DNA of 64,000 nucleotides from DRYS01 sp964491605 (GTDB taxonomy: Archaea > Thermoproteota > CALKCG01 > B24 > DRYS01). The stretch lies in NCBI GenBank assembly GCA_964491605.1, contig CAZBGY010000001.1:62001-126000 (forward strand). Reading direction: 5' to 3'. The notes under the pieces were generated by a model. The model was not told the origin of the DNA. It ran no database searches and worked only from the letters and a program-made list of their open reading frames with translations. The translations under genes and the position numbers were made by a program. Positions 16,701 through 26,215 of this stretch are shown in pieces. Position 1 is the first letter of the stretch. Each line of letters opens with the position of its first letter.

Positions 16701-17319
16701 ATAGTTCGATCCACATCCTCATCCTCTCCATATACGATTTAAACCTAGCGTCATCATAGAGTTCTGCGATCATCCTCCATAGATCTGAAGGTTTCCTAGA
16801 TCTAGCGATCGCATGTAGTATTTTCATACAATCTATTAGTGCTGGGTATTTAGGTTTAAGAGGCAGTTCTAACGCTAGAGGTAGCTCTATATCCACTAGC
16901 GATAAGGTTATCGGCGATATAGAGCCTACCAGTAAGCCGGATTTCAGTTTAAAGAAGCTAGGTACCCCCTTCTTCTGGAGTCTTAGAGGATCTATCAGTC
17001 TTCTGATGTTCTTCTTCGCATAACCATGTATCTCTACGTAAATTGAAGGCTTAAACCTTCGTATCAGCCATATTAAGTTCAATCCGGCTTCCGATTCATA
17101 GAACGATAGGCTTAACGTAGTTTTATACTGCGAGTCGAACGATACTCTAGGTACGAATATGAAGTAGCCTACAATCCTCCAACTTGCAGATCGAATCATC
17201 GGTTCTAAAAGTTTCGATACGGCCCATTCGCGTCCATGTAGCCCTCCTACAACCAGCTTGACAGGCAGCCCGCCGCCTTTAGCCGCTATATTTTCAATTA
17301 GCCTATCATAGTTATACAT
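16690..17319 (-). CDS. DUF2119-like putative zinc hydrolase
   Basis: A 209-residue cytoplasmic protein with GGLHGREW near residues 25-32 and EIHGYAKKN near 96-104. The H-x-x-E in the first and the histidine in the second match the zinc ligand pattern of M14 carboxypeptidase/succinylglutamate-desuccinylase-like enzymes. The overall look matches DUF2119, an archaeal family without an established reaction. It overlaps the 3' end of the PHP gene by 11 bases, convergent. The family call is from memory of the motif pair; the metal-binding role is inference. Confidence 0.6.
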   Translation of the reverse strand: MYNYDRLIENIAAKGGGLPVKLVVGGLHGREWAVSKLLEPMIRSASWRIVGYFIFVPRVSFDSQYKTTLSLSFYESEAGLNLIWLIRRFKPSIYVEIHGYAKKNIRRLIDPLRLQKKGVPSFFKLKSGLLVGSISPITLSLVDIELPLALELPLKPKYPALIDCMKILHAIARSRKPSDLWRMIAELYDDARFKSYMERMRMWIELFRR

Positions 17320-17405
17320 AGCCTGATCTAAGTTAGATTTAATCTATAACAGCGGTACGCGAATATATAGTATAAGGCTATCTAAGCGTAGAGTGGTAGT
17401 CATAG

Positions 17406-18056
17406 ATGATGGTGGCAGGTCTTGATGAAGCCGGTAGAGGAGCTATCATCGGCCCACTTATACTTTGCGGTATTATGGTGGATGAAAGTAGCATCGGGAA
17501 GCTAGTAGAGATTGGTGTTAAGGATTCTAAACTGCTCTCTAGGAAGCAAAGGATTAAGCTTAGAGATGAAATACTTAGGATCGCTTCAGATTATCGTATA
17601 ATAGAGATTCCCCCATGTGGGATAGATTTGGCTGTACGTATACATAGATTCAACCATCTCGAAGCTAAATACTTCTCTGAAATCATCGATCAGCTTAAAC
17701 CAGATGTAGCCTACGTAGATTCCCCTCTACGTAACTATAGAAGATTCTCGGTTATGATAGAATCGTATTGTAGGCGGGAATATCAAATAATAGCACTATG
17801 TCATGCCGATAGAGATATACCGGTGGTATCCGCCGCGTCGATAATAGCAAAAACTAAGAGGGATGATATTATAGAGAGCTATGCGAGGATTTACGGAGAA
17901 CTAGGATCCGGTTACCCCTCAGACCGAAAGACCATAGAATTCCTTTACAACTCTCTAGAGAAGGCTGAAGCCGACGGTATAGTGCGTAGAAGTTGGCGTA
18001 CATACTCATCTATAATACGTATGAAGAAGCAGATACGTATCGATAGATATCTATAA
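17406..18056 (+). CDS. rnhB: Ribonuclease HII
   Basis: Removes ribonucleotides and RNA primers from RNA/DNA hybrids during replication and repair. The 216-residue protein opens with GLDEAGRGAIIGP (catalytic D7, E8), followed by VKDSKLLS, the third acidic residue in AYVDSP, and the DRDIPVVSAASIIAK segment with the fourth acidic residue, the standard archaeal RNase HII arrangement. The C-terminal end is short and basic with no recognisable PCNA-binding motif. An in-frame ATG one codon later is an equally good start. Confidence 0.95.
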   Translation: MMVAGLDEAGRGAIIGPLILCGIMVDESSIGKLVEIGVKDSKLLSRKQRIKLRDEILRIASDYRIIEIPPCGIDLAVRIHRFNHLEAKYFSEIIDQLKPDVAYVDSPLRNYRRFSVMIESYCRREYQIIALCHADRDIPVVSAASIIAKTKRDDIIESYARIYGELGSGYPSDRKTIEFLYNSLEKAEADGIVRRSWRTYSSIIRMKKQIRIDRYL

Positions 18057-18102
18057 CCATGAAAAGATTAATCTAGTTAAAGTATCGAAGAAGATCTGCT
18101 AG

Positions 18103-19440
18103 GTGTATGTTTTGGAGTTTAAGATCGTAGGTGGATCTATAGTTACGATGAGTGAAAAGGGTATCATTAAAGATGGATGTATAGTTATAGAGGATGGGAG
18201 AATAATCGATATAGGATCTAGGGAGATCACGTCTAGATATCCAAGATATGAAGCGATAAATGCCGAGGGATGCGTAACTATACCTGGCTTAATCAATTGT
18301 CACCATCACATAGCTATGGGTCTGCTGAGGGGGTATGCAGATGATCTAGCTCTCTCCGAATGGCTTGAGAAATGGGTATGGCCTTTCGAATCTAAACTAA
18401 CAGGTTACGATATATATGTAGGCGCTCTACTCACGGCTATCGAATCAGTGCTTTCAGGTTGCACTACCGTGAATACTATGTACCATTACGCTCCAAATTA
18501 TAACGAAGCGAAAGCCGTGATGGATTCAGGTATGAGGGGGATTATAGGTCATGTATGCTTCTCATGGCGTAAAGAGAATGATCTTAAACTCATCGATAAC
18601 CTATACAGGGAATGGCATGGCAGGGATAGACGTATAAGAGTCTCCATAGATCCGCATGCATGCTATACAGTCGATCCTAATTATATGATCGAACTCCATG
18701 GATTATGCTTAGAGCTTAACGACAAGAATCCTGAAAACCCTGTTATAGTTCATACACATCTAGCTGAAACAAAGGATGAACCGATGAAGGTGGAGAAAGC
18801 CTTCGGTGTAGAGGTAGGTGGGAGTATAGTATCGTATATGGAGAAGCTTGGAGTATTGGACGAATACACCGTTGCTGCACACTGTGTGCATGTATCAGAG
18901 GAGGATATATCAATACTAGCTAGGCGAAGGGTTAAAGTCGTGCATTGTCCTGTCTCCAATCTTAAACTAGCCTCAGGTATCGCGCCCATACCTGATATGC
19001 TGAAGAGAGGAGTGCATGTAGCTATAGGTACGGATAGTGTATGCTCGCATAATCGTTCAGATATGTTTGAAACAATGAAGTTCGCTGCTTTAATCCATAA
19101 AGGGATACGTACGGATCCGACAGTTATGCCTGCATGGATCGTTCTGAGGTCCGCGACAATATCGGGTGCTGAAGCTTTAATGTGGGATAGATTGGGTGCT
19201 ATAAAGCTTGGATATAATGCTGATATAGCTGTTCTAGATTTCCGTAAACCGCATCTAACCCCTCTATATGATGAGTATAGCCACCTTGTCTATACGGCTA
19301 GAGGTTCTGATGTAAGGTATGTATTCGTAGATGGTAGACTAATAGTGGATGAAGGATACGTAACTACGATAGATGTAGAATGGCTTCTAGAGGAAGCTGT
19401 GAAGGTAAGGGATAGAGTATTGGAGAGGCTTCGCGGCTAG
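18103..19440 (+). CDS. mtaD: Amidohydrolase, 5'-methylthioadenosine/S-adenosylhomocysteine deaminase type
   Basis: These enzymes deaminate methylthioadenosine or S-adenosylhomocysteine, feeding methyl-cycle salvage. The 445-residue protein has the composite beta-sandwich plus TIM barrel of the ATZ/TRZ/MtaD group. Metal ligands are visible in NCHHHIAMG (H67, H69), VHTHLAET, AHCVHVSEED and GTDSVCSHNRSDM, and the substrate-specificity region has MGLLRGYADDLALSEWL. It starts at a GTG and converges on the epimerase-like gene with a four-base overlap. Guanine deaminase and chlorohydrolase-like members share the fold, so the exact substrate is less certain than the family. Confidence 0.88.
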   Translation: MYVLEFKIVGGSIVTMSEKGIIKDGCIVIEDGRIIDIGSREITSRYPRYEAINAEGCVTIPGLINCHHHIAMGLLRGYADDLALSEWLEKWVWPFESKLTGYDIYVGALLTAIESVLSGCTTVNTMYHYAPNYNEAKAVMDSGMRGIIGHVCFSWRKENDLKLIDNLYREWHGRDRRIRVSIDPHACYTVDPNYMIELHGLCLELNDKNPENPVIVHTHLAETKDEPMKVEKAFGVEVGGSIVSYMEKLGVLDEYTVAAHCVHVSEEDISILARRRVKVVHCPVSNLKLASGIAPIPDMLKRGVHVAIGTDSVCSHNRSDMFETMKFAALIHKGIRTDPTVMPAWIVLRSATISGAEALMWDRLGAIKLGYNADIAVLDFRKPHLTPLYDEYSHLVYTARGSDVRYVFVDGRLIVDEGYVTTIDVEWLLEEAVKVRDRVLERLRG

Positions 19441-20918
19441 TATAGCAGTTCAACGTTATTCTGGAAGCCGAACTTCTCTATGATGGAGTCTGTTATAGAT
19501 ACTACGCCTAGATCATACATCCTACGGAACTCTATATCCTCATTATAAAGCTCTATTATGCTATCTCTTATGTATCTTCTGCCCTTCTCATCCCTGATGT
19601 TGAGAGCTAGGAATAGATACGATTTAGCTAATATGGAGAGTGGATCTTTCACCCTAATCCAGCCATCCTTAACCCCGCATCTATATTCATCTAGCTTCGC
19701 TACGAGCTCATCAGAGTATAGAAGCCCTCTATTTTCCACTTCGCGCTCTAGATAATCGATTACTGTATCGAATAGCTCCTCATAGATACGGCGGCGTTTA
19801 GATCCTGGAGGCGAATTGTATAGTAGCTCTAATAGTAGCTCGTAGTATATACCTGAGATTTTCGTCTTAATCCTACCGCCCGTAGCTAAACGTAGCGTCT
19901 CGTATACTCTAGCCCCCTTCATAGATGAAGGTGTGAAACCGCTGGTTGAATGTATGGATAAGGTTGATCCTAGGGAATATGCTATAGCAGCAAGCATCGA
20001 TACTCTGGATCTAAGCTCGGCTAGATCCCCTCTATAATCCATCCTCTTCTCGAATCCTATGTTAGGTGCTATAAACTCTGTATGCCCACCCATCTCTCTC
20101 CATTCTCTGAGATAGTAGTATAAATCCTTAGTAGGAGTGATCATAGGGGTTTCATCGAAAGCTATCTCGAATCCGAAGAGGCCCCCTTCTATCCTATCCT
20201 CTATGTAGGAGTAGACTCTCCACGTAGCTTTCAAGCTATCGGCATACTTTACGGTAAGCCTTTTAACATCATCTACGGTGAACTCTATACTATAGGATCT
20301 TCCATCGATCCATGGGAAAATCAATCTTCTACCGGTATATCTCTCGATAAGTTTGATCCTCTCAGTGGATTCGGGGATAGCCTCCTCGAACCGTTGATCG
20401 AGTTCATAGCCGGATAGATTATCAGCCGAGAAATCTATAAGAGAGCATGCGTCTACGGTGAAAGTGTTTATCTTATGTGTCGCTAGAGCTTCATCTATCT
20501 CGCTAAAATTATACTTAAGCGAGGCTTCCAGTATATCGCTTCTTTTCCCAGATATCCTGCCAGTACCTATTATCCTAGAAACAGCTTCAGCTGTAGTAGC
20601 GCCTATTATCAAGTGATCAGCTTCTATCTCGACTATCACCCCCTCCCTCGTCGCGTGGGATGCGGCTTTCTCTATATACTCCGTTATGGATGTACCTGTA
20701 TGCCCGGTAGTTATATGGTATAAACCTGGAGCCGCATTTACGACGTAACTAGGTGCGGTTTCCCTTCCAAAAGATAGCATAAGCCCGGCTGCGGTTCTAT
20801 GCTCCTTAAGCGATCTTAAGATTCCAGGTAGAACTATATCGGGTATCCTTATCCCGAATGCAGGATGCGGTAGAGATCCTATGTATCTAGGGGTTTCGAT
20901 CCGCATAGGTATCTGCAA
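19437..20918 (-). CDS. UxaE-like tagaturonate epimerase family protein
   Basis: UxaE interconverts D-tagaturonate and D-fructuronate in hexuronate breakdown. This 493-residue protein shows features I associate with that family: the HTEFIAPNIGFEKR segment, DYRGDL, and SIHSTSGF in place of the usual SIHSGSxK, in a TIM-barrel-like second half after a beta-rich first half. The G-to-T substitution in the last motif could alter function. It is divergent from a BadF-type sugar kinase gene 64 bases away, which suggests a shared sugar-acid or amino-sugar role. The nearby genes include no uronate isomerase or KDG kinase, so the substrate remains open. Confidence 0.58.
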   Translation of the reverse strand: MQIPMRIETPRYIGSLPHPAFGIRIPDIVLPGILRSLKEHRTAAGLMLSFGRETAPSYVVNAAPGLYHITTGHTGTSITEYIEKAASHATREGVIVEIEADHLIIGATTAEAVSRIIGTGRISGKRSDILEASLKYNFSEIDEALATHKINTFTVDACSLIDFSADNLSGYELDQRFEEAIPESTERIKLIERYTGRRLIFPWIDGRSYSIEFTVDDVKRLTVKYADSLKATWRVYSYIEDRIEGGLFGFEIAFDETPMITPTKDLYYYLREWREMGGHTEFIAPNIGFEKRMDYRGDLAELRSRVSMLAAIAYSLGSTLSIHSTSGFTPSSMKGARVYETLRLATGGRIKTKISGIYYELLLELLYNSPPGSKRRRIYEELFDTVIDYLEREVENRGLLYSDELVAKLDEYRCGVKDGWIRVKDPLSILAKSYLFLALNIRDEKGRRYIRDSIIELYNEDIEFRRMYDLGVVSITDSIIEKFGFQNNVELLY

Positions 20919-20982
20919 CCCCCTTACCTACTCCTTCGATAGGAGTAGATATAAGCGTTCCCTGATAGGATGTTAAATATAG

Positions 20983-21987
20983 GTGGACTGCTTGTTCCTA
21001 CTAGGCGTAGACGGAGGTGCGACGAAGACCGTAGCTATAGTAGCTGATGAGAAGGGTACCCTATACGGGGTTGGATGCTCAGGATCGGCATCCCACCATT
21101 TCGTGGGGCGTGAAACCGCGAAGTTAAACGTATATACAGCTGTAGAGGAGGCTTTACGCTCTGCTGATTTGAATTGGAATGATATAGACGGTGTATGCTA
21201 CGGATTATCCTCAGTTGGCGACTCCCCTATGGATACAGAGATAGTTAGAGAATTCGTATCGGAGATAACTCCGGTAGACTTCATACTAGTTAACGATGTT
21301 ATTAACGCGTATTACGCTGTATGTTTAGGCGAACCCGGTGTCGTAGTGGTAGCGGGTACAGGTTCCATTGCCTACGGCAGGAGCGGTATATACGAGGCTA
21401 GGGTGGGTGGATGGGGGCAGCTTATAGGTGATGAGGGTAGTGCGGTCTACATAGCTAGGAGAGCTTTACAGGAAGCTACTAGGGCATATGACGGTAGAAG
21501 AGAGTATACGATACTCGTAGATAGGATACCTAAAGCTTTAGGTTTCAGGAACTTAGAGGAAGTTTCGTTTAGCATAATGACTATGCGGTTGAGCTTGATA
21601 GAGCTAGCTAAAATCGCTCCGATAGTCGCTGAAGCGGCTGCTAACGGCGACAGAGCGGCGATGGAGATTATAGAAGATTCTGGAAGAGAGTTAGCTCTAC
21701 TAGCTGTAGCGTGTCTTAGGAAGCTTAAGCTAGAACATGGAGTGGTAGGAGCTTCAGGTGGCGTATTTAAATGTGGAGGCCTATTATGGGATACGTTTAC
21801 GTCTACGATAACCTCGATATACCCTGGCGTCGAGATTGTAGGTCCGATATACGGCTGGCAACCTGCTGCGGGTGCTATATTCCTAGCAGCTTACGAGAAG
21901 AATATACGTATCGGTAGAGATGAGTTATCCCGTTTAATGGAAGCTTTAAGAATCGAAGAGAATAGGCTGTCAAGATATCCGACTTAG
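20983..21987 (+). CDS. BadF/BadG/BcrA/BcrD-family ATPase, N-acetylglucosamine-kinase-like
   Basis: A 334-residue member of the ASKHA fold. The phosphate-1 loop GVDGGATKT at residues 8-16, the phosphate-2 loop VVAGTGSIAYG near 126-136, the GWGQLIGDEGSA segment typical of N-acetylglucosamine kinases, and an adenosine-binding GASGGVF near the end are all visible. It lacks the CxG iron-sulfur motif of the benzoyl-CoA reductase activators, so a sugar kinase is the better reading. The GTG start is immediately before the first beta strand. It is divergent from the UxaE-like gene, whose substrate pathway it may share. Confidence 0.85.
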   Translation: MDCLFLLGVDGGATKTVAIVADEKGTLYGVGCSGSASHHFVGRETAKLNVYTAVEEALRSADLNWNDIDGVCYGLSSVGDSPMDTEIVREFVSEITPVDFILVNDVINAYYAVCLGEPGVVVVAGTGSIAYGRSGIYEARVGGWGQLIGDEGSAVYIARRALQEATRAYDGRREYTILVDRIPKALGFRNLEEVSFSIMTMRLSLIELAKIAPIVAEAAANGDRAAMEIIEDSGRELALLAVACLRKLKLEHGVVGASGGVFKCGGLLWDTFTSTITSIYPGVEIVGPIYGWQPAAGAIFLAAYEKNIRIGRDELSRLMEALRIEENRLSRYPT

Positions 21988-22512
21988 CTTCAAAAGCTCA
22001 GCTCTACATACGCTACAAAATCTGTGATCTTTCATGTCTACTTCGAGTATAGAGTTAGAGAATCGCATCACGCATCTAGGATTCGAACAGTGCCGCAACC
22101 CATATGTATGTCCTAGTTCATGTACTGCCTCTTTTAGAAGTCTTTCTAAGAGTAGTTTTAGATCGCATCTCTCTCCGTAAAATTCAGGTTTCAACCTATG
22201 TATGCTTACTATAGCATAGTCTCCAGGGGATTCGGCTTGACCGAATACGAAGTTTAACCTAGGAGCGTATAGATCTAAGTCTGTCACCAGCAGTATACGG
22301 CTATCCCTACTTGTATAGGTGGATCTAAGATTATCTAGAATAACTGTAGATAGGTATTGCCTCCTACGAGCATTATATGCATTAGGTGGCGGCCTCATTA
22401 TATGGGTGGATATAGAAACCTCTGTACCGAATATATTACGAAGCTCTATCTCAAGTTGTGATAGTAGTTTGATATCAATCTCACCTAGAGGTACTAGCTT
22501 TATAGGCTTCAT
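21970..22512 (-). CDS. amzA: Archaemetzincin zinc protease
   Basis: A small cytoplasmic metzincin peptidase of 180 residues. The zinc-binding motif HELGHTYGLRHC has ligands H131, H135 and H141 and catalytic E132. The archaemetzincin-specific cysteines follow: C142 and C147, then C166 and C169, which bind a second zinc. The Met-turn methionine is M149 in CVMRFS. Its 3' end overlaps the kinase gene by 18 bases, convergent, and it follows the beta-CASP gene by eight bases, so the two may be one operon. The physiological substrate is unknown in archaea. Confidence 0.95.
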   Translation of the reverse strand: MKPIKLVPLGEIDIKLLSQLEIELRNIFGTEVSISTHIMRPPPNAYNARRRQYLSTVILDNLRSTYTSRDSRILLVTDLDLYAPRLNFVFGQAESPGDYAIVSIHRLKPEFYGERCDLKLLLERLLKEAVHELGHTYGLRHCSNPRCVMRFSNSILEVDMKDHRFCSVCRAELLKLSRIS

Positions 22513-22520
22513 ACCGTTCG

Positions 22521-23780
22521 CTATCCTATCTCATAGGTTTTCAATAACTCCACTCTACTGCATCTATACCCCTTCTCCTCTGCTAAGCTTTGAAGTTTAA
22601 TCATTTTAGCTGGCTCTCCATGCATGAGGAATATCTGTGCATCCATACCTATCTTTTCGATAATTTTCACTAAACCGCTATGACCGGCATGGCTAGAGAA
22701 ATCGAAATGCTTTACTCTAGCTTTAACCTGTTTAGCTCTTCCCCTCACTATGAACTTACCGGTTTTGAGAAGTATATCTCCTGGTGTACCTGGTATCTGA
22801 TAGCTGACGAGGAATACCCCGTTTTCGGGTTTACCCATGAGCTTCTCCATATAGAATACGGCTGTTCCCCCTTTAAGCATACCCGCCGGGCTTACTATTA
22901 CGCATGGCTTCTTGAGTATATTCTTCCTCTCCTTCCATCCTGAAGGCCAATCTACCATACCCCAAGCCCTCTTGAACAGCCCTCCATCCCTAAGTTTAGA
23001 TGAATGCTTTAATAGTATCTCCCCTGCTTTCACAGCCATGCCATCCACGTAGACTGGGTAATCGATATTGTAAGCCGATAATATGCATATAATCTCATGC
23101 GCTCTACCTACGCTGAAAGCTGGTATAAGCACTTTACCGTTATTATCCAGTACCTCGTATATCTCAGCTATGAATTCCTTCTCGAGTTTAGATCGATCAG
23201 GATGCTCTTCACCGGCGTATGTAGCTTCCATTATAGCTGCATCTAGTCTGCCATAATTCAAATCGGCTCCATTGAGAAGCCTAGTGTCTATATCGTTGAT
23301 ATCTCCGGTGTAAAGTAGCCTATAGCCATTACTGTCTTCTAAGATAACCTGTATGGATCCAGGTATATGCCCTGAATTCAGGAATCTAACGTTGAAATCG
23401 CCTATTTCGAACTCCATACCAGGCTCCATTATTCTAGCTGATGATATCATATTTTCGACCTCTATAGTCTCGTATGGGAGATAGTATCCCGAGAGCCTTA
23501 GGAAATCTCTCAGAAGTAGATCGGTATACTCTAGGGTGAGCGTCGACAGATATAATGGTATACGTTTAGAGACGTAGAAGTATGGTGCTGCACCTGTATG
23601 ATCTAGATGAGCGTGGGTTAGTATTATACCATCTATCTCTCTAGGTGGGATGTGAGCTGGAAAACCTGGTATATGATTTAAAGCTACGCCGTAATCCAAT
23701 ATCACCTTGGTATTCTCGGATTCTACCAATACTGCAGACCTACCTACAGACTCTGTACCGCCTAGGAATGTAACCTTCAA
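22521..23780 (-). CDS. Beta-CASP metallo-beta-lactamase ribonuclease (aCPSF2-like)
   Basis: Beta-CASP nucleases process or degrade RNA and in archaea take part in 3'-end formation and turnover. The 419-residue protein begins at the metallo-beta-lactamase domain with HAHLDH at residues 56-61, continues to the beta-CASP domain (PAFSVGRAHEI, SPAGMLKGG), and ends with motifs FDFSSHAGH and LMHGEP. It lacks the N-terminal KH domains of aCPSF1, so it belongs with aCPSF2 or the aRNase J-related group. It heads a run of minus-strand genes with archaemetzincin. No secretion signal; cytoplasmic. Confidence 0.92.
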   Translation of the reverse strand: MKVTFLGGTESVGRSAVLVESENTKVILDYGVALNHIPGFPAHIPPREIDGIILTHAHLDHTGAAPYFYVSKRIPLYLSTLTLEYTDLLLRDFLRLSGYYLPYETIEVENMISSARIMEPGMEFEIGDFNVRFLNSGHIPGSIQVILEDSNGYRLLYTGDINDIDTRLLNGADLNYGRLDAAIMEATYAGEEHPDRSKLEKEFIAEIYEVLDNNGKVLIPAFSVGRAHEIICILSAYNIDYPVYVDGMAVKAGEILLKHSSKLRDGGLFKRAWGMVDWPSGWKERKNILKKPCVIVSPAGMLKGGTAVFYMEKLMGKPENGVFLVSYQIPGTPGDILLKTGKFIVRGRAKQVKARVKHFDFSSHAGHSGLVKIIEKIGMDAQIFLMHGEPAKMIKLQSLAEEKGYRCSRVELLKTYEIG

Positions 23781-23801
23781 GGTCTATTCAAGCCCACCCT
23801 A

Positions 23802-24101
23802 CTACGCAGTGGTACCCCCCATTGATACCATACTCACTACTAGGGATATTATGAATAATATCCAGGAGACTATAAGTATTACTCGTACGATCTTCCTAGC
23901 TGCAGATACGAATTCGAGTACTAGATACAGAGCTGTCAGTGTTACGAGTAGTGTACATATATCGCTATAAGTCGCTGCAGCTTCCGGTGCAGCTTTAAAC
24001 ACGGTAACACTCATTATAAATCTAATAGCCTCCCGTAGATAGGAGTATATCGTCCATAGGAAATTCAAGATGGATTCCGACGAGGGTGTAGGTAGAGACA
24101 T
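23802..24101 (-). CDS. Small hydrophobic protein
   Basis: A 99-residue protein with three predicted membrane segments: residues about 24-42, 47-65 and 71-94. A short polar N-terminus precedes them, with a basic SAARKIVR linker between the last two. It lies 22 bases upstream of the beta-CASP gene on the same strand and is probably cotranscribed with it. No family or motif was recognised. The hydrophobic pattern and the absence of a better frame support a real gene. Confidence 0.55.
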   Translation of the reverse strand: MSLPTPSSESILNFLWTIYSYLREAIRFIMSVTVFKAAPEAAATYSDICTLLVTLTALYLVLEFVSAARKIVRVILIVSWILFIISLVVSMVSMGGTTA

Positions 24102-24161
24102 GTTTATACTACTATAGTGATGATTATACCATTTTTTAAGTCTTTCCAGAAGGAAGTCTCT

Positions 24162-25037
24162 TCATGTCAATCCTCCAAATATGAAGCCTATAAGCCCTAC
24201 TAGCATTAAGAGGAGAACCGTATTCTTAACCCTTAAAGCTGTATCCCTGGATAGGCTGCGTGAAAGCTTAGCTATAGAATATATGAAGCCTATATCTACA
24301 AACATTATGAACGGGTAATAGTAGTGGGAAACCATATCTAGGATAGGTGGTATCAAACTTAGAGCTACGGCTGCTAGGTAAAATATAGATGCTACGATAC
24401 ACGCTGTTCTCGCACCATAGCTGGTAGCTAGAGATTTCACGCCGTATGCGCGATCTCCCTCGATGTCGGCTATACTCTTCGTAACCTCCCTACCTAGATT
24501 CGCTAGGAAAGCTATCGATGAGAATAATAGTAACAGAAGGAATCCTCCGTTCGTATGCGTATTTGTTATAGCTAAAGCCGTTAGCCCCCCGTACACGAAT
24601 GGGGCTGAGGCACAGAGGCTTACGGCAATATTCCCTATGAAGCCTAACCTTTTGAGCTTCCATGAATATAGATACGATAACGCTGCGAATAATGCAGCGT
24701 ATAAAAGACAGATAGGTGAAGTAGTTAAAGCTAAGATGAGACCTATGATCAGCATAGCGATCGATAAAGTTAAAGCTAGATTTGGAGATACAACTCCTGA
24801 TGGTATAGGTCTATTAGGTGCATTTATACGATCTATCGGTAAGTCGAAGTAATCGTTGATAGCCATGGAAGCTCCGCATAGTGTAAACCCTGTAATATAT
24901 GAAGATACGATTTGAGTAATGTACGTGTATTCAGGTATCCTACGTAGAGCTATACATAAACCTACGTATACGGCTAACCCAGTCATGAAGCAGTTGATCG
25001 GGCGGATAAGCCTTACACAGCCGTATACCTTCTTCAC
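24162..25037 (-). CDS. ubiA: UbiA-family prenyltransferase, digeranylgeranylglyceryl phosphate synthase-like
   Basis: In archaea this enzyme attaches the second geranylgeranyl chain to geranylgeranylglyceryl phosphate, the second ether bond of membrane lipids. The 291-residue protein has about nine membrane helices. The first prenyl-diphosphate/magnesium motif is NDYFDLPIDRINAPNRPIPSG at residues 61-81, and the second is DIEGDRAYGVKSLATSYG. The LIRPINC start is typical of the archaeal lipid branch rather than the quinone branch. Haem A or quinone prenylation cannot be fully excluded. It stands alone with a 395-base empty region upstream. Confidence 0.88.
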   Translation of the reverse strand: MKKVYGCVRLIRPINCFMTGLAVYVGLCIALRRIPEYTYITQIVSSYITGFTLCGASMAINDYFDLPIDRINAPNRPIPSGVVSPNLALTLSIAMLIIGLILALTTSPICLLYAALFAALSYLYSWKLKRLGFIGNIAVSLCASAPFVYGGLTALAITNTHTNGGFLLLLLFSSIAFLANLGREVTKSIADIEGDRAYGVKSLATSYGARTACIVASIFYLAAVALSLIPPILDMVSHYYYPFIMFVDIGFIYSIAKLSRSLSRDTALRVKNTVLLLMLVGLIGFIFGGLT

Positions 25038-25432
25038 GGTACTTCAAAACTAAAAGGCAGCTTAAGACCGATTTAAAACTATAAGTATTCCCGGTCAGCT
25101 AATCCCTGGATGCTACCTAAATGTTTATCTGATCGTCTAGTCGTAAATCTATCGTGGATGATGAGCGATCCTGTCTATGTAATGGAAGGCTTTTAAAGCT
25201 GGATGTCGAAGCGAGCAGACTCTGACGACTATAAGCCTTATTACCTAGATTTTCATTACTCTAGTATCGGATGATTGGAGCTGGTATTACTGAGAGCCTA
25301 TCAGGGCTTAATGATGTTAGACACCAAGTATGACATTCTGAGCCCGCATCAGACTCGCTTATCCCAGTATTCCACCCACATACACCTACGATAGAATCCG
25401 TTTAACCCTACACGTAATCCATTATGCTTTAA
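25038..25432. other. Intergenic region, no gene seen
   Basis: These 395 bases have no coding frame of note. It contains scattered GATGATGA- and CTGA-like motifs and a short stretch, 25304-25345, where GGGC and GCCC flank ATGATGT and CTGA. That recalls a box C/D sRNA, but the interval between the boxes is too short and no internal pair is clear. Nothing is called here. Confidence 0.4.
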
Positions 25433-26215
25433 TCATAGAAGTATGTTTAGTATAGGTGATAGAAGTATATCCCCGATCGGAGCGATTATGAAGCCTATCG
25501 TGAAGAAGAAAAGTAGCGGTATGCCGAAGGATACGTATATCTCATCGATCTTCAATTCGCGATACTTCTCGAGTATTTCAAGCTTAGCCTTGCTATCATA
25601 ATCGATGGCTACCGTAATCCTTATTCTTCTTATAAACTTTCCGTTGACAACCTCTAGACTCTCAGCTGGGTATAGATAATTCTTCTCTGCGAAATCCTTT
25701 AACGGAACTTTATAGCAGAGGAGATACAACGGTATGGTCTTCAGTAGATTCAGATTAGTAAATTCTGAGAATGGATTACCACCTTTTAACAGTGTTTTAA
25801 GGTTCACTGTAAAAGTGTAAATAGATGTCGTTAAAGCTAGTAATATGCCGTTATTAAAGCATGTAAGCGGTGTTATAGGCGTAGTGTATGCTAGGACTGG
25901 TTTACATATATCCGGATATCTGGGGATGGTTAATGCTAGCAGTATCAACGCCTTTGCATCCCCTCCACCATATAATCCTAGAAATGCGGGTATGATAGCT
26001 AGAACTATGGATAGAATCATGAATAGTATAGTTTCCGTTATATGTGTAGGTGACATGGTTAGATCCAATGCTAAAAGGGATAAACCTATCGGGTAGGATA
26101 ATATCCAGGTATCATCTGATACTTCTCGATATTTTAAATCGAGTATTGACGAGTATATGTAGATCGACGCTATAAAGGCCATCCTCGCATATAGTAGTGT
26201 CTCCCTTATCAACAT
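25433..26215 (-). CDS. Prepilin/preflagellin peptidase, A24 family
   Basis: An integral-membrane aspartyl protease that removes class III signal peptides from archaellins and type IV pilins. The two catalytic aspartates are visible: one in SILDLKYREVSDD and one in the LYGGGDAKAL (GxGD) motif. About six membrane helices surround them, and a soluble insertion of about 80 residues near the C-terminus precedes the last helix pair. The ATG at 26215 overlaps the agmatinase stop codon and has AGAGG seven bases upstream; an ATG at 26233 would add six residues. No archaellum or pilin genes are in the window, so which fibre it serves cannot be said. Confidence 0.9.
   Translation of the reverse strand: MLIRETLLYARMAFIASIYIYSSILDLKYREVSDDTWILSYPIGLSLLALDLTMSPTHITETILFMILSIVLAIIPAFLGLYGGGDAKALILLALTIPRYPDICKPVLAYTTPITPLTCFNNGILLALTTSIYTFTVNLKTLLKGGNPFSEFTNLNLLKTIPLYLLCYKVPLKDFAEKNYLYPAESLEVVNGKFIRRIRITVAIDYDSKAKLEILEKYRELKIDEIYVSFGIPLLFFFTIGFIIAPIGDILLSPILNILL

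Noticed and set aside
25150..25235. GATGATGA and CTGA motifs suggesting another sRNA
   Set aside because: Spacing is irregular and the flanking bases do not pair, so no convincing terminal stem exists.
25304..25345. Possible box C/D sRNA: GGGC, ATGATGT, CTGA, GCCC
   Set aside because: Only about 20 bases separate the boxes, too few for two guide segments, and no D'/C' pair was visible. The motif is short enough to arise by chance.
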